From Buttiauxella izardii (GTDB lineage: Bacteria; Pseudomonadota; Gammaproteobacteria; Enterobacterales; Enterobacteriaceae): a DNA stretch of 64,000 bases. The notes under the pieces were generated by a model, which was not told the origin of the DNA, did no database searches, and saw nothing but the letters and a program-made list of their open reading frames with translations. Positions 16,275 through 27,727 of the stretch are shown one piece after another. Every line of letters begins with the position of its first letter. The first letter of the stretch is position 1. A program made the position numbers and the translations under genes. The DNA is taken from contig NZ_QZWH01000001.1 in the NCBI RefSeq assembly GCF_003601925.1, forward strand, positions 144,743 through 208,742, read 5' to 3'.

Positions 16275-18209
16275 TTAGATTGCCGGACGCGCAATCACGC
16301 TACGGGTTTCCATACGCACTTCTGCAATCGTCACATCAATCACGTCAGTCACTTTGAAAGCCACTTCGCCTTTGATTTGCACGGTGCCCAATTCCTGGCT
16401 GCACACCATTTCATCACGCACAGAGTGAATGAACGGGGCAGGGATAAAGGCGACCGCGCCGTTCTCAATCAGGCGCACACGCATTCCACCACGGCTGACA
16501 TCAATAATCTCAGCGGCGAATTTGGCATCAGTTCCTGCTTTGTCACTCAGGAAGCGAGCATACAGCCAGTCGCTGACATCGCGTTCTGCCATGCGGTTCA
16601 GGCGGCGGCGCTCAGCCATCTGTACGGTGATGTCATCTTGTGGACGATTCGCCGTTTCACCTTTGATAATCGCTTTCAACAGACGATGGTTGATCATATC
16701 GCCGTATTTACGAATCGGTGAAGTCCAGGTGGCGTAAGCTTCCAGGCCCAGGCCGTAATGCGGCCCAGGTTCGGTGCTGATTTCGGCAAATGACTGATAA
16801 CGACGAATACGGCTATCGAGGAAACCGGTTGGCTGCGCATCGAGTTCACGACGCAGTTTGCAGAAGCCGTTCAGCGTTAGCACTTCTTGCGCGTCAACTT
16901 CCAGGCCGTGACCTTGCAGCATGGTCGCCAGTTGTTCGATATTGGCCGGATCAAAACCGGTGTGGACGTTATAAACGCCGAAACCGAGTTTTTCGCGCAG
17001 CACAATTGCGGCACAGACGTTGGCAGCAATCATCGCTTCTTCAACAATGCGGTTTGCAATGCGGCGCGGCTCAGAGACGATATCCAACACTTCGCCTTTC
17101 TCGCCTAACACAAAGCGGTAATCAGGGCGGTCTTTGAACACCAGCGCGTGAGTGCGACGCCATTCAGCGCGGCTATGGCAAACGCGTTCCAGCAGGCGAA
17201 TTTGCTTAGCAATGGCTTCAGACTGTGGTTGCCAGTCGCCTTTTTCTTCCAGCCAGTTCGACACATCGTCATAGGCCAGTTTGGCTTTTGATTCGATGGT
17301 GGCAACAAAGAAGTTAATCTCGCTCTCAATGCTGCCGTCCTGCGCGATAACCATGCGGCAAGCCACAACAGGGCGCGTGACATTAGGGCGCAGCGAGCAC
17401 AGATCGTCTGACAATTCGCGTGGCAACATCGGGATATTAAAGCCCGGCAGATAGTTGGTGAAGGCGCGAACTTTGGCGATACCGTCAAGTTTGCTGTCTT
17501 CGCTAATCCACGCAGTCGGGTCGGCGATAGCCACGGTCAGTTGTAATTTGCCATCGGCAAGCTCTTCAACAAACAGCGCATCGTCCATATCTTCGGTGCT
17601 GGCGCTATCAATGGTGACAAAATCCAGGGCGGTTAAATCTTCACGCACCAGGCCTTCGTCGAGCATTTCCGTCGCCACACCATTTGGCGCTTCACGCTCA
17701 AGATTGTGGCGTGACAGTGTCACCCACCATGGCGCAAGGTGATCGTCACCAGAGGTGATGAACTGCGTCAAATCCGCGTAGAAACCCCGGTCGCCTTTCA
17801 GCGGGTGGCGTTTCATTTCCGCAACGGCCCAGTCGCCATTCTGGAAATCATGAGTCACGTTACGGTCTGCACGACACTGAATCGCATCGCGCAGTAATGG
17901 GTGATCCGGAACAATAGTCAGACGGTCGTCTTTACGTTGTACACGGCCAACAAACCGGCTGAGGAACGGTTCGATAAGCTCTTCTGGCTCAGCGGTTTCG
18001 CGGTCCTTGTCGGTATGAATCACCGCGCTCACGCGGTCACCGTGCATCACTTTTTTCATCTGCGGAGGCGGAATAAAGTAACTTTTTTGGGAATCCACTT
18101 CGAGGAAGCCAAAGCCTTTTTCCGTGCCTTTAACCACGCCTTCAACGCGTGGAGTTTGGGAATGCAGTTGCTGTTTAAGCTGCGCGAGCAGCGGGTTATC
18201 CTGGAACAT
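16275..18209 (-). CDS. rnb: Exoribonuclease II
   Basis: Processive 3'-5' exoribonuclease acting on single-stranded RNA, with a role in mRNA decay. 644 residues, the E. coli length. Two N-terminal cold-shock domains (about 20-190), the RNB catalytic domain (about 190-520) and a C-terminal S1 domain. The metal-binding aspartates Asp201, Asp207, Asp209 and Asp210 are in [14 protein letters not shown]. The tract [21 protein letters not shown] with the Arg of SPIRKYGD is conserved. Same strand as yciW, 100 bases downstream of it. Confidence 0.97.
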   Translation of the reverse strand: MFQDNPLLAQLKQQLHSQTPRVEGVVKGTEKGFGFLEVDSQKSYFIPPPQMKKVMHGDRVSAVIHTDKDRETAEPEELIEPFLSRFVGRVQRKDDRLTIVPDHPLLRDAIQCRADRNVTHDFQNGDWAVAEMKRHPLKGDRGFYADLTQFITSGDDHLAPWWVTLSRHNLEREAPNGVATEMLDEGLVREDLTALDFVTIDSASTEDMDDALFVEELADGKLQLTVAIADPTAWISEDSKLDGIAKVRAFTNYLPGFNIPMLPRELSDDLCSLRPNVTRPVVACRMVIAQDGSIESEINFFVATIESKAKLAYDDVSNWLEEKGDWQPQSEAIAKQIRLLERVCHSRAEWRRTHALVFKDRPDYRFVLGEKGEVLDIVSEPRRIANRIVEEAMIAANVCAAIVLREKLGFGVYNVHTGFDPANIEQLATMLQGHGLEVDAQEVLTLNGFCKLRRELDAQPTGFLDSRIRRYQSFAEISTEPGPHYGLGLEAYATWTSPIRKYGDMINHRLLKAIIKGETANRPQDDITVQMAERRRLNRMAERDVSDWLYARFLSDKAGTDAKFAAEIIDVSRGGMRVRLIENGAVAFIPAPFIHSVRDEMVCSQELGTVQIKGEVAFKVTDVIDVTIAEVRMETRSVIARPAI

Positions 18210-18310
18210 GATTATTAGTTTTCGTGGCCAAAAGAGCGGCTGACAGTTTTACGCGAAACCACCCTTTGCGGCAAGCGCTGTTTGCCGCAAAAGCACGGGC
18301 TGTCTTAGGT

Positions 18311-19471
18311 TTAGCTGGCATTACCCAGCCCGATTTTTAGCCGGTTCAGCCAGCCGTAAAGCCCTGAACTCACCAGCAATTGTAGGATCTCACGTTCGTT
18401 AAAACCCTGCTCGAACAAAGGTTGAAGCTGGGCGGCGCTAAAGCTGCCGGGCGAGCGGGTTAAAACTCGAACGGCCTGGATAATCGCGCGCTCACGCGGA
18501 TGATTGTGACACCAGGCCTGTAACGCTCTTTCACCATTGCGCATGGCTTCCGGCAGATGACTCTCACCGCGCCACGCCCGTGCAAAATCGCTGAAGCAAC
18601 TGACGCTGCCGTTAATCCGCGCGGTCAGCAGGCCGACAAGAATCGTATCGTCATCTTCCTGCGCGACAGCCGGGTAAAATAATGGCGTCAACTGGCTCAA
18701 TGAATGCAGCGCTATGGCATCGTTGACCAGCAGGCCGCTCAACTCACGCAACGCGGGTTGAGTCTCACTAAAATTGAGCACGTCGAGTTGCTCAGTATTG
18801 GCATAGCGCAGTTCTACCTCCGGGAAAGCAGGCTGCCAGGATTTATCACCCTCGAGAAACAGCTCTGCGCTGGCATCTTGTTGCATATCAATGCCGGGTA
18901 ACCAGCGCACAGGAAGCCCCTGAAGGGCCTGAAACACCGCTATCACGCGGGCCTGAAAGCCGATAAAACCGATGAGCTGGTTAAACGTGACGATGTCATT
19001 AACCGACAGGGCGACTTCATCAAGCTGCTGGCGGGAATTGTCATCAATCAGTGTGGGCTGGCTCGCAAGCTGGCGGGCGTATTGCGTAATTTGTGTCAGG
19101 CGGCGATTACTTTCACGGGAAGAATCCGGCCCCGGTTGCGGAGCAAGGCGGGCGGCATAGTGGTTACATAGACGCTGGACGCCATAAACCTGCGCCACCG
19201 TCAGCGCGGTACTCAAGCGGTCATAGCAACTGAGCGTATTCAAACGTGTCACCGGGCTGTTTTCCGGCAGCAAGCATTCAGCGGCTTTTCGCGCGATGGA
19301 TAGCCAGTTCGATTCAACCCCGCGTTGTTCATCACTGAGCGCCAGATCGAGCAAAAAGCGATCCTGAATAAAAGCAGCCTCAGGAACTAACGGTAAAACG
19401 GCGTCGTCGCTGCGGCTGGATTGAGTTTCATGATACCAGTGGCCTTTGCCAGAGATTCGGCGTTGTTCCAT
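18311..19471 (-). CDS. yciW: YciW, AhpD-like/CMD-domain protein
   Basis: 386-residue protein of the YciW family, with two CMD/AhpD-related helical halves (LPLVPEAAFIQDRFLLDLALSDEQ... and the second near VNDIVTFNQLIGFIGFQARVIA). In E. coli YciW has been linked to cysteine metabolism and called a putative oxidoreductase, but its reaction is not known. The segment NDIVTFNQLIGFIGFQAR has the pattern of CMD-family uncharacterised peroxidase-related proteins. Located between fabI and rnb as in E. coli, same strand. Confidence 0.85.
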   Translation of the reverse strand: MEQRRISGKGHWYHETQSSRSDDAVLPLVPEAAFIQDRFLLDLALSDEQRGVESNWLSIARKAAECLLPENSPVTRLNTLSCYDRLSTALTVAQVYGVQRLCNHYAARLAPQPGPDSSRESNRRLTQITQYARQLASQPTLIDDNSRQQLDEVALSVNDIVTFNQLIGFIGFQARVIAVFQALQGLPVRWLPGIDMQQDASAELFLEGDKSWQPAFPEVELRYANTEQLDVLNFSETQPALRELSGLLVNDAIALHSLSQLTPLFYPAVAQEDDDTILVGLLTARINGSVSCFSDFARAWRGESHLPEAMRNGERALQAWCHNHPRERAIIQAVRVLTRSPGSFSAAQLQPLFEQGFNEREILQLLVSSGLYGWLNRLKIGLGNAS

Positions 19472-19658
19472 GGTCGTTCCTTGGTCAAAGAGTTGACAAG
19501 CCCGGGGAAAACACCTGACGGCCTGGTTAGCTGCTTTATCCTGGCGTAAGCATGGAATGCGACAAAAGAATGATAGGTGATAACAAATATCGGAAAGGTA
19601 TAACTAAGAAGGGGAACAGCAAAACAGGGCGACGGACGCCGCCCCGTGGCGAACGGAA

Positions 19659-20450
19659 TTAGTCTTTCAGTTCCAGTTCGTTCATTGCAGCGATGCTGAA
19701 ACCGCCGTCAACGTGCAGAACTTCACCGGAAACACCGGCAGACAGGTCTGAACACAGGAACGCAGCAGAGTTACCCACATCTTCGATGGTCACGGTACGA
19801 CGAATCGGCGTTACCGCTTCGCAATGTGACAGCATTTTACGGAAATCTTTAATGCCAGATGCTGCCAGCGTACGGATTGGACCCGCAGAAATCGCATTCA
19901 CACGCACACCTTCTGGACCCATCGCGTTCGCCATGTAGCGCACGTTAGCTTCCAGAGACGCTTTAGCCAGACCCATCACGTTGTAGTTAGGGATAGCACG
20001 CTCAGCGCCCAGGTAAGACAGAGTCAGCAGCGCAGAACCTGGGTTCAGCATTTCACGGCAAACTTTAGCCATTGCTACGAAGCTGTAAGAGCTGATGTCG
20101 TGAGCAATTTTGAAGCCTTCACGGGTTACCGCGTTCACGTAATCGCCATCTAACTGGTCGCCAGGAGCGAAGCCAATTGAGTGAACGAAACCGTCAAACT
20201 TCGGCCAGCTTTTCGCAAGCTCAGCAAACATCGCGTCGATGCTTGCATCTTCTGCCACGTCGCACGGCAGAACCAGGCTTGAGCCCAGATCCGCAGCAAA
20301 ACCTTCCACACGGCCTTTCAGTTTTTCATTCTGGTAAGTGAAAGCCAGTTCAGCACCTTCGCGGTGCATAGCCTGTGCGATACCGTAGGCAATGGAGAGT
20401 TTACTGGCGACGCCAGTGATCAGAATGCGTTTACCGGTAAGAAAACCCAT
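19659..20450 (-). CDS. fabI: Enoyl-[acyl-carrier-protein] reductase (NADH)
   Basis: Last step of each fatty-acid elongation round, NADH-dependent. 263 residues (262 in E. coli), one extra C-terminal residue. SDR-type fold with the divergent FabI nucleotide motif [11 protein letters not shown], catalytic Tyr156 and Lys163 in [14 protein letters not shown], and Gly93 in SIGFAPGD, the position changed in triclosan-resistant mutants; it is the sensitive wild-type form here. ATG 20450. In the context of the DSF synthase encoded upstream of rnb, FabI sits at the branch where acyl-ACP intermediates could be drawn off for the signal. About 190 bases of upstream gap before yciW show no strong hairpin. 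Confidence 0.97.
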   Translation of the reverse strand: MGFLTGKRILITGVASKLSIAYGIAQAMHREGAELAFTYQNEKLKGRVEGFAADLGSSLVLPCDVAEDASIDAMFAELAKSWPKFDGFVHSIGFAPGDQLDGDYVNAVTREGFKIAHDISSYSFVAMAKVCREMLNPGSALLTLSYLGAERAIPNYNVMGLAKASLEANVRYMANAMGPEGVRVNAISAGPIRTLAASGIKDFRKMLSHCEAVTPIRRTVTIEDVGNSAAFLCSDLSAGVSGEVLHVDGGFSIAAMNELELKD

Positions 20451-20708
20451 AGCTTTGAATCCTTATAGTTTCTGCTAATTTTATGCCTTGCCAATCATAA
20501 TGTTACGAATGGTTAGTCACAATTTTTCAACACGAAAGTGAAATTATATCCCACTCCGCGCAAGTTGTGTCAGCTTATTTTACGGGGCCTGGCTAACTGG
20601 TTATCACATCGCCAGAGGTCATTCCTGTTGCACTGCCGCCAAAGCAAAATATAAAAGGCGCAGTACACTTAATTCTCACCCTACAAACAGAGTCACCGGA
20701 GAGTATCG

Positions 20709-21116
20709 ATGAAAATCACAGTTGAAACTCACGTTAACGCGCCTGTTGAAAAAGTCTGGCAGGCATACATTAATCCGGAAGATGTAAAGCAATGGAATAC
20801 GGCTTCACCCGACTGGCACACGCCAACCGCCGCCGCTGATTTCAGGGAAGGCGGCGCGTTTTCATTCCGTATGGAAGCCAAAGACGGCAGCATGGGGTTT
20901 GATTTTGCGGGCGTTTATACGCGCATCATCCAGCATAAATTAATCGAGTACACTTTCGGCGACCGCGAAGCGAAAGTGGAATTTACGCCAGCCGGAGAGG
21001 GCGTTGATGTGCGGCTGGAATTCGACCCGGATAAGCAATATCCGGTCGAGCATCAAAAGGGCGGCTGGCAGGCGATTCTGGAAAACTTTGCGCGGTATGT
21101 TGAGGCGCAGGGGTAA
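20709..21116 (+). CDS. SRPBCC/AHSA1-type small protein
   Basis: 135-residue protein of the START-like helix-grip family (Bet v1/AHSA1). The N-terminal start ITVETHVNAPVEKVWQAYINPEDVKQWN, the middle REGGAFSFRMEAKDGSMGFDFAG and the C-terminal helix GGWQAILENFARYVEAQG are typical. These proteins bind hydrophobic ligands in a central cavity; no ligand can be named. ATG 20709 has CGGAGA upstream. It stands alone between fabI and the sap operon, convergent with sapF. E. coli K-12 has a different small gene at this site. Confidence 0.8.
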   Translation: MKITVETHVNAPVEKVWQAYINPEDVKQWNTASPDWHTPTAAADFREGGAFSFRMEAKDGSMGFDFAGVYTRIIQHKLIEYTFGDREAKVEFTPAGEGVDVRLEFDPDKQYPVEHQKGGWQAILENFARYVEAQG

Positions 21117-21121
21117 TCATA

Positions 21122-21161
21122 AAAACGCTGCCGGGTAGCGGAAAGTTACCCGATAGCGCTG
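21122..21161. terminator. Convergent terminator at end of sap operon
   Basis: A long imperfect hairpin (ACGCTGCCGGGTA pairing with TACCCGATAGCG) lies between the two convergent stops. The minus-strand tail is TTTTTATG, so it best serves sapF. Confidence 0.65.
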
Positions 21162-21162
21162 A

Positions 21163-21969
21163 TTAACGGTCTTTACGCCACGCATCCGCCGTTAACGCTT
21201 CACCAAAGTGACTGGCAATCAGGCGCTTAGTCAAATCATGCAACGGCGAGGCGAGTACTTCAGCGGTGCTGCCACGTTCAACGACTTCGCCCTGATGCAT
21301 CACGATAACTTTGTCGCTGATGTGCTTCATCATGCCGATATGCTGCGTGACATAAATATAGGCAATACCGTGTTTTTCCTGCAGTTCCAGCATCAGGTTA
21401 ATCAGTTGCGAACGCATCGACATATCGAGCGAGGCCAGCGCTTCATCGGCAATCACCACCTTCGGGCGCAAAATCATCGCACGGGCTAAACCCAGACGCT
21501 GTTTCTGACCTGGCGCCAGCATATGCGGATAATAACTGGCGTGGTCGGGCAGCAAACCGACCATGCGCAGCGTTTCGATAATCTGCTTATGGCGCGCTTC
21601 CGGTTCAAGATTGGTATTGAGGCGCAGCGGGAAATCCAGAATCTGCGAAATACGCTGGCGCGGATTAAGCGACGTGCTTGGGTCCTGGAAAATCATGCGA
21701 ATATGTTGGCTACGGTAGGTATAGTCGCCGTACTCCAGCACATGGTCGTCAATCACCACTTCGCCCGTCGTCGGCTCAACCATCCCCGCCAGCATTTTCG
21801 CCAGCGTAGATTTGCCTGATCCATTCTCGCCAATTATCGCCAGCGTCTGTTTCTCTCGCAGGGTGAAACTCAACGGTTTCACGGCATCAACATGCTGGCG
21901 ACGGAACAAGCCGGTGCGGTAGCGAAACGTCTTACTTAAATTACGAACTTCGAGCAGCGTTTCGACCAT
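21163..21969 (-). CDS. sapF: Sap transporter ATP-binding protein SapF
   Basis: Second ATPase of the Sap ABC importer. 268 residues, the E. coli length. Walker A GENGSGKS, signature LAPGQKQRLGLARA and Walker B VVIADEALASLDM. The signature begins LAPGQ rather than LSGGQ, as in the SapF family. Its start overlaps the sapD stop by one base. In enterics SapABCDF is linked to peptide and putrescine handling and to antimicrobial-peptide resistance; SapD also supports Trk potassium uptake. Last gene of the operon. Confidence 0.95.
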   Translation of the reverse strand: MVETLLEVRNLSKTFRYRTGLFRRQHVDAVKPLSFTLREKQTLAIIGENGSGKSTLAKMLAGMVEPTTGEVVIDDHVLEYGDYTYRSQHIRMIFQDPSTSLNPRQRISQILDFPLRLNTNLEPEARHKQIIETLRMVGLLPDHASYYPHMLAPGQKQRLGLARAMILRPKVVIADEALASLDMSMRSQLINLMLELQEKHGIAYIYVTQHIGMMKHISDKVIVMHQGEVVERGSTAEVLASPLHDLTKRLIASHFGEALTADAWRKDR

Positions 21970-22961
21970 TACTGACTCTCCATATTCAGCGGGAAGTGGC
22001 AGGCGTACAGATGGGTTTTAGCGCCCATCAGGCGTGGCGTTTCGATACATTCACGCTGCGCGTAAGGGCAGCGCGGCCCGAGTCGGCAACCCATCGGTAA
22101 TTGTTCCAGTAAAGGAATCGCGCCTGTCATGGTATTGAGGCGGCTTTTATGCGGCATTGGGCTACCGAAATCAGGGATCGCGCGAATCAGCGCCTGGGTG
22201 TAAGGATGATGCGGCGTGGCAATCAGATCTTCGCTGGTCGCACTTTCCACCGTTTGCCCGCAGTACATCACGTTAATTTTATCCGCCCATTTACTGAGCA
22301 TTTGCAGGTCATGGCTGATAAGCAAAATCGTGGTGTTGTTGTACTGATTCAGGCGCGTCAGCAGTTTGAAAATCTGCAATTGCGTGGTGGGTTCCATCGC
22401 ATTGGTTGGCTCATCGGCAATCAACAAACGTGGCTGATTCGCCAGCGCAATGGCAATCATCACCTTCTGGCATTCACCGTCGGTCAACTCGTACGGATAA
22501 CTGCGCATCGCATCTTTGTGATCTTTAATCCCGACGCGGTGCAGCAGTTCAATTGCCCGACGTTTTCGCCAGCCAAAGCGCTTCCACCAGCGGCCTTTAT
22601 ACGTCCAGCCGGGAATATTCTGCGTCAGCTGGCGGCCAACACGTTCTGATGGATCCAGACACGACTGTGGCTCCTGGAAAATCATCGACACGTTATGGCC
22701 GACTAAGCGGCGGCGCTCGCGTCCACTCAAACGCAACAGGTCGATGTCATCAAAGCGCATACGGTCTGCCGTCACGCGCCAGTTGTCTTTAGTAACGCCA
22801 CAAATGGCTTTGGCAATCAGGCTTTTGCCGGAGCCAGATTCGCCCACCAAACCGCGAATCTCCCCTTCGTTCAGGGTCATACTCACGCGGTCTACGGCTT
22901 TAACCCAGCCATCGGAGGTCATAAATTCGATGGTCAGATTTCGAATATCAAGTAATGGCAT
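21969..22961 (-). CDS. sapD: Sap transporter ATP-binding protein SapD
   Basis: First ATPase of the Sap importer, of the oligopeptide (OppD/DppD) type. 330 residues. Walker A GESGSGKS, signature [16 protein letters not shown], Walker [12 protein letters not shown]. The C-terminal extension holds the cysteine-rich OppD motif [14 protein letters not shown] that binds a cluster or metal in Dpp/Opp ATPases. Overlaps sapC and sapF by single bases, so the operon is tightly coupled. In E. coli SapD is needed for TrkH/TrkG activity. Confidence 0.95.
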   Translation of the reverse strand: MPLLDIRNLTIEFMTSDGWVKAVDRVSMTLNEGEIRGLVGESGSGKSLIAKAICGVTKDNWRVTADRMRFDDIDLLRLSGRERRRLVGHNVSMIFQEPQSCLDPSERVGRQLTQNIPGWTYKGRWWKRFGWRKRRAIELLHRVGIKDHKDAMRSYPYELTDGECQKVMIAIALANQPRLLIADEPTNAMEPTTQLQIFKLLTRLNQYNNTTILLISHDLQMLSKWADKINVMYCGQTVESATSEDLIATPHHPYTQALIRAIPDFGSPMPHKSRLNTMTGAIPLLEQLPMGCRLGPRCPYAQRECIETPRLMGAKTHLYACHFPLNMESQ

Positions 22962-23851
22962 TATTGCACCCCCGCGTTGATTGCACGGCGTAAACCGTCA
23001 CCCAGCAGGTTGACCAGCAGCACACTGATCATAATAGCCACTCCTGGCAGCATAACTGTCCACGGAGCGACATAAATCAGCTCCAGTGCGTCACCCAGCA
23101 TAGAACCCCATTCTGGCGACGGAAGCTGTGCGCCCAAATCCAGGAAGCCCAAAGCGGCGATATCAAGGATTGCCATCGACAGCGCGCGCGTAATTTCGGT
23201 GACCAGAATCGCGGCGGTATTGGGCATCACGGCAAACCAGAGAATATTCAGCGTTGATGCGCCATCCAGACGGGCGGCAATAACGTAATCTTTCTCCAGC
23301 TCATCGTGAACGGCGCTATAAACCGAGCGCACCATGCGCGGCAGAAGTGCGAGCCATACCGCAAACATGGCGTGAACCAGATGCGGCCCGACAAACGCCA
23401 CCACAATAATCGCCAGCAACAGGGAAGGGATTGACAAAAGCGTGTCGAGAATATGGTTCATCACCGCCGAGCGTAAGCCATGCGTTGATCCGGCAAACAC
23501 GCCCAGAATCACCCCGAAAATAGCCGCCGCCAGCGTCACCACGAACGCGCCGCCCACGGTTGGGGCGGCGCCGCTCAATAAACGGCTTAATACATCGCGC
23601 CCGAGGTCATCCGTGCCGAGGAAGAATGACACATCGCCATACCGTGACCACGAAGGCGGTAACAATTGGTAGCCGAGGAACTGCTGGTCGATGCCATACG
23701 GCGCAAACACGCTGCCAAAGACGCACAACAGCACCAAAGCCCCGCAGCCGTACAGGCCAATCATTGCCGTGGTGTCGCCGTAAAATTTGCGCCAGGTCAG
23801 GCGCAGCGTGCTCGGCGGTCGCTTCTCGCGATAGACGCTATCGTAAGGCAT
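22961..23851 (-). CDS. sapC: Sap transporter permease SapC
   Basis: Inner-membrane permease of the DppC/OppC type, 296 residues. About six transmembrane helices; an N-terminal cytoplasmic segment then [21 protein letters not shown]. The inner-membrane coupling motif region reads [23 protein letters not shown], the EAA loop with a slightly altered start. It overlaps the end of sapB by 14 bases and its stop overlaps the sapD start. Confidence 0.95.
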   Translation of the reverse strand: MPYDSVYREKRPPSTLRLTWRKFYGDTTAMIGLYGCGALVLLCVFGSVFAPYGIDQQFLGYQLLPPSWSRYGDVSFFLGTDDLGRDVLSRLLSGAAPTVGGAFVVTLAAAIFGVILGVFAGSTHGLRSAVMNHILDTLLSIPSLLLAIIVVAFVGPHLVHAMFAVWLALLPRMVRSVYSAVHDELEKDYVIAARLDGASTLNILWFAVMPNTAAILVTEITRALSMAILDIAALGFLDLGAQLPSPEWGSMLGDALELIYVAPWTVMLPGVAIMISVLLVNLLGDGLRRAINAGVQ

Positions 23852-24803
23852 ACCATTCCTTATGTGTCAGTGGGTTTGCCATAGCACCCAAAATATCGGA
23901 AATCACGTTCACAATGATGACCAACGAACCGATGACCATCACCCCGGCAGAAATTGCCGTGTAATCTTGTTGACGAATCGCGTTGATCAGCCAGCGTCCG
24001 AGGCCTGGCCAACTGAACACCACTTCAGTGATCATCGCCAGCGTCAGCATGGTTGAAAATTGCAGGCCGAGGCGCGGAATAACCGGCGGCAGCGCGTTAT
24101 GCAGAACATGGCGATGCAGAATCGTCAGGCGTGATAAACCGCGAGTCGCCGCCGCTTTAATATAGTTTTGGTCAAACACTTCGATGGTGCTGATACGCAT
24201 CAAACGCACCACTTCGGTGGTTGGCGCAACGGCCAGCGCAATCACTGGCAAGATCATATGGCGAATGGCGCTGATGATCATTTCATCGCGGTAAGGCGAG
24301 TCCGAAAGCCAGGCATCAACCAGCGCGAAACCGGTTTCCGATTTCACTTCATAAAGCAAATCGAAACGCCCGGAAACCGGCAACCAGCCGAGCGTCAGTG
24401 AGAAGAACATCGTCAGCAGTAGCGCGAACCAGAACACGGGAATGGAAAATCCGACCAATGCCAATGCGCTGATCAACTTATCTTGCCATTTGTTACGCAT
24501 GATCCCGGCTAACATTCCGACCGGAATACCCACCAGCAAGGCGAGGCCAAACGCCAGCAGGCACAACTCCATGGTGGCCGGGAACACCATGCGTAACTGT
24601 TCGTTAATCGACTGGCCGTTAATGCTCGACACGCCGAAATCCCAGTGCAGGATACTTTCAAACCAGAACACCCAGGCATTCCACAGCGACGCGCCCTGAA
24701 GCGGCGCGTGCGGGGTGAAATAGTTGAGGCTAAAGCCGATAAAGGTCAGAAAAAACAGCGTCACCAGCAGCAACAGCAGGCGGCGCAGGGTGTAAATAAT
24801 CAT
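23838..24803 (-). CDS. sapB: Sap transporter permease SapB
   Basis: Partner permease of SapC, DppB/OppB type, 321 residues as in E. coli. First helix [21 protein letters not shown], then further helices; the EAA loop is [23 protein letters not shown]. Start ATG overlaps the sapA stop by four bases. Confidence 0.95.
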   Translation of the reverse strand: MIIYTLRRLLLLLVTLFFLTFIGFSLNYFTPHAPLQGASLWNAWVFWFESILHWDFGVSSINGQSINEQLRMVFPATMELCLLAFGLALLVGIPVGMLAGIMRNKWQDKLISALALVGFSIPVFWFALLLTMFFSLTLGWLPVSGRFDLLYEVKSETGFALVDAWLSDSPYRDEMIISAIRHMILPVIALAVAPTTEVVRLMRISTIEVFDQNYIKAAATRGLSRLTILHRHVLHNALPPVIPRLGLQFSTMLTLAMITEVVFSWPGLGRWLINAIRQQDYTAISAGVMVIGSLVIIVNVISDILGAMANPLTHKEWYALR

Positions 24804-26440
24804 GGTTTTTTCACCTCAACATTCTCACGGGAAACCCCGGCAAACGATGCGTTGCCAAACGGACTCAGCACCAGCCCTTTAATGTCATAGCGATAGGCTT
24901 GCAAACGCAGCGATGACGCTAACGGTAAAACAGGCAACTGCTCCGCCAGAATATCCTGCGCTTCACGATACGCTTCAATGCGCGACGCCAGTTGCTGAGA
25001 AGCCAGCGCCTTTTGCAGCACTTCATCAAACTTAGGGTCACACCAGCGAGCATAGTTGGTCTGTGAGCGAATCGCCGCGCAGCTCAACATTGGGCGGAAG
25101 AAACTGTCCGGGTCGTTACTGTCCGTTGCCCAACCTGCGAGGGTTAAATCGTGGTTCATGTCCATCAAACGCGCTTCCTGGAAGCGGCCTTCGACCGGCA
25201 CAATAATCACCTTCACACCAATTTGCGCCATATCCGCCTGGATAAGTTCTGCGGTTTTCAACGGGCTTGGGTTCCAGGCTTGAGAACTGGTCGGCACCCA
25301 AAGGCGCAATTCCAGATTATGCAGCCCCAGCGCTTTGAGTTGCTGACGCGCTTTTTCCGGGTTGTATTCGGTAATTTTAGAATCACTGTCATACGCCCAC
25401 GACGCACGCGGCAAAATAGAGGCCGCCGTTTCCGCTGTGCCGTAATAAATCGACTGCATCAGGCGCTGGTTATTAATCGCCAGAGCTAACGCATGGCGCA
25501 CCGCCGGATTATTTAACGGGGCTTTATTAGTGTTAAACGCCAGATATGCAATGTTCATCCCTGGGCGCAACGTCAGGCGCAAACGCGGGTCATCGCGCAA
25601 AATCGTCAACTGGCTGGCGGCAGGATAGGCGAGTACATCGCATTCACCGGTCAGAAGTTTGGATAAGCGCCCGGTGCCGCCGGAACCTAAGTCCAGAACG
25701 ACTTGCGGCATTAATGGCACGCCGCGCCAGAATTTCGGGTGGCGAGCCAGGCGAATATACTGCCCGGCACGATATTCGCTAATCTGGAATGGCCCGGTGC
25801 CCACCGGCTGGCGGTCCATCAATTCCTGACGATCGGCTTTGGTTAACTGCGCCGCATATTCAGCAGACATCACAGACGCGTAATGCGTTGCCATGTGCCA
25901 TAAGAAGGAGGCGTCGGGTTTTTCGAGACGAAATTCGACGGTGTTCTGATCCAGCTTGCGCACACTTTTCACAGAGTCCGGGAACTGAAGACTGTCGAAA
26001 TAAGGATAGTTGCCGCCGTTAACGTTATGCCACGGGTGCTTGCGGTCAAATACGCGTTGGAAACTGAACACCACATCATCGGCATTCAGTGCGCGAGTCG
26101 GTTTAAACCACGGCGTGGTCTGGAACTGCACATTGGAGCGTAAATGGAAGCGATAAGTCGCGCCGTTATCCAGCACTTCCCAGCTTTCCGCCAGTTCCGG
26201 CACCAGGCGATAAGTGTACGGATCGACATCCAGTAACCGGTCATATAACTGTGCGGCGAGGGTGTCCACAGTCAAACCGCCGCTGGCCATTTGCGGATTA
26301 AAGGTATTTACCTGACCGTTGACACAATAAACAAATCCGCTGTTACGGATATCGGTTGGCTTTTCAACAGGTGATTCGGCGAATGCCGCGCCACTCAGGC
26401 AGCTAACCGCCAGTAACAGGGAGGAGATAATTCCGCGCAT
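24800..26440 (-). CDS. sapA: Sap transporter periplasmic binding protein SapA
   Basis: Periplasmic solute-binding protein of the peptide/nickel family (SBP_bac_5) that feeds SapBC. ATG 26440 gives 546 residues with a signal peptide ending near Ala21 (SGAAFA). An ATG 60 bases upstream would add 20 residues that spoil the signal peptide. Family block [21 protein letters not shown] and [18 protein letters not shown] are present. First gene of sapABCDF. In E. coli the puu putrescine genes and ymjA lie between sapA and pspF; here pspF follows at once on the same strand. Confidence 0.94.
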   Translation of the reverse strand: MRGIISSLLLAVSCLSGAAFAESPVEKPTDIRNSGFVYCVNGQVNTFNPQMASGGLTVDTLAAQLYDRLLDVDPYTYRLVPELAESWEVLDNGATYRFHLRSNVQFQTTPWFKPTRALNADDVVFSFQRVFDRKHPWHNVNGGNYPYFDSLQFPDSVKSVRKLDQNTVEFRLEKPDASFLWHMATHYASVMSAEYAAQLTKADRQELMDRQPVGTGPFQISEYRAGQYIRLARHPKFWRGVPLMPQVVLDLGSGGTGRLSKLLTGECDVLAYPAASQLTILRDDPRLRLTLRPGMNIAYLAFNTNKAPLNNPAVRHALALAINNQRLMQSIYYGTAETAASILPRASWAYDSDSKITEYNPEKARQQLKALGLHNLELRLWVPTSSQAWNPSPLKTAELIQADMAQIGVKVIIVPVEGRFQEARLMDMNHDLTLAGWATDSNDPDSFFRPMLSCAAIRSQTNYARWCDPKFDEVLQKALASQQLASRIEAYREAQDILAEQLPVLPLASSLRLQAYRYDIKGLVLSPFGNASFAGVSRENVEVKKP

Positions 26441-26567
26441 AAGTTTTTGAGTTTTCTCGGGTGATAGCCAAAGTGTATCGCACTCTGGAGGGCTTCCCAA
26501 AATATGTCAGGCTATTTTGCTTTTTTTATAAACAATGCCGGTAAAAAAGGTAAGGAAATGCTGTTTT

Positions 26568-27554
26568 TTACGGCAACTCCGTCTGCACAACACCGTGCTT
26601 TTTAAGCAACGCGCGTAATTGGTGGTACGTCAACCCGAGCAAATCTGCGGCTTTACGCTGGTTGAATTTCGCCTGTTTCAGGCTTTGCTCCACCAGTGTT
26701 TTTTCCTGCTCGTTTTGCCAGCCGCGCAGATCCATTGGCAACGCTAATGGTGATTCGCTTTTTTGTACCGTGACGGCAGGTTTTCTGGCGAAGGGATCGA
26801 GAATGACATTATCGACCGGTTCATCACTGGAACCGTGGCGATAAACCGAACGTTCCACCACATTTTTTAATTCGCGGATATTCCCCGGCCAGGCGTAATT
26901 CAACAGCGTCGCTTGCGCTTCTTCGGTAAATCCAGGGAACAGCGGGAGCTGTAATTCGCGGCACATCTGAATCGCAAAGTGCTCGGCCATTAACATGATA
27001 TCGGGCTGGCGCTCGCGCAGCGGGGGAAGCGTCACCACATCAAATGCCAGCCGGTCGAGTAAATCAGCACGGAATTTCCCTTCTTCGGCCAGTTGCGGCA
27101 GGTCGGCATTGGTCGCGCACACCAGTCGCACATTCACCTGCAACGGCTGGCTGCCGCCCACGCGCTCAAGCTCGCCGTATTCCACCACGCGCAGCAGTTT
27201 TTCCTGCACCATCATCGGCGCGGTGGCGAGTTCATCAAGAAAGAGTGTGCCGCCATCAGCACGTTCAAAGCGGCCTGGATGGCGTTTTTGCGCGCCGGTA
27301 AAGGCTCCCGCTTCATGGCCGAACAGTTCTGAATCCAGCAGATTATCGTTCAGTGCGGCGCAGTTCAGGGAAATAAACGGCCCTTGCCAACGACGTGAAA
27401 GAAAGTGCAAACGGTTAGCAATCAGCTCTTTACCCGTGCCACGCTCGCCTATCACTAACACCGGTTTTTCCAGTGGTGCCAGGCGCGAAACTTGCTCAAG
27501 CACCTCAAGAAAACTGTTCGCCTCGCCAATCAGGTTATCTTTGCTCTCTACCAT
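26568..27554 (-). CDS. pspF: Phage shock operon activator PspF
   Basis: Sigma-54 activator of pspA and its operon. It has no N-terminal regulatory domain; PspA binding holds it inactive. The AAA+ domain carries Walker A GERGTGKE, the sigma-54 contact loop GAFTGA in HEAGAFTGAQKR, and the C-terminal Fis-type helix-turn-helix NQRKAADLLGLTYHQLRALLKKH. ATG 27554 gives 328 residues (325 in E. coli); the frame is open five codons further. Divergent from pspA. Confidence 0.96.
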   Translation of the reverse strand: MVESKDNLIGEANSFLEVLEQVSRLAPLEKPVLVIGERGTGKELIANRLHFLSRRWQGPFISLNCAALNDNLLDSELFGHEAGAFTGAQKRHPGRFERADGGTLFLDELATAPMMVQEKLLRVVEYGELERVGGSQPLQVNVRLVCATNADLPQLAEEGKFRADLLDRLAFDVVTLPPLRERQPDIMLMAEHFAIQMCRELQLPLFPGFTEEAQATLLNYAWPGNIRELKNVVERSVYRHGSSDEPVDNVILDPFARKPAVTVQKSESPLALPMDLRGWQNEQEKTLVEQSLKQAKFNQRKAADLLGLTYHQLRALLKKHGVVQTELP

Positions 27555-27652
27555 GATGAAATTAACCAATAGTTAGTGAATTAAACCACTATAAACGTAA
27601 TTTGAAACGAGTCAAATTTAATCATTTTCTTTAAAATCAATGAAATAAAAAG

Positions 27653-27669
27653 TTGGCACACCGCTTGCA
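27653..27669 (+). promoter_or_regulatory. Sigma-54 promoter of pspABCD
   Basis: TTGGCACACCGCTTGCA matches the -24/-12 consensus TGGCAC-N5-TTGC exactly. It lies about 60 bases before pspA; the AT-rich stretch upstream to 27555 is the place for IHF and PspF binding. Confidence 0.93.
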
Positions 27670-27727
27670 ATATTCTTGTCGTGCAGGGTGCCAGGCACCT
27701 GAAATAATGACTAAAGAGGATTGAATT

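Noticed and set aside
26441..26500. 20-residue N-terminal extension of SapA
   Set aside because: It would bury the signal peptide; the ATG at 26440 gives the normal family length.
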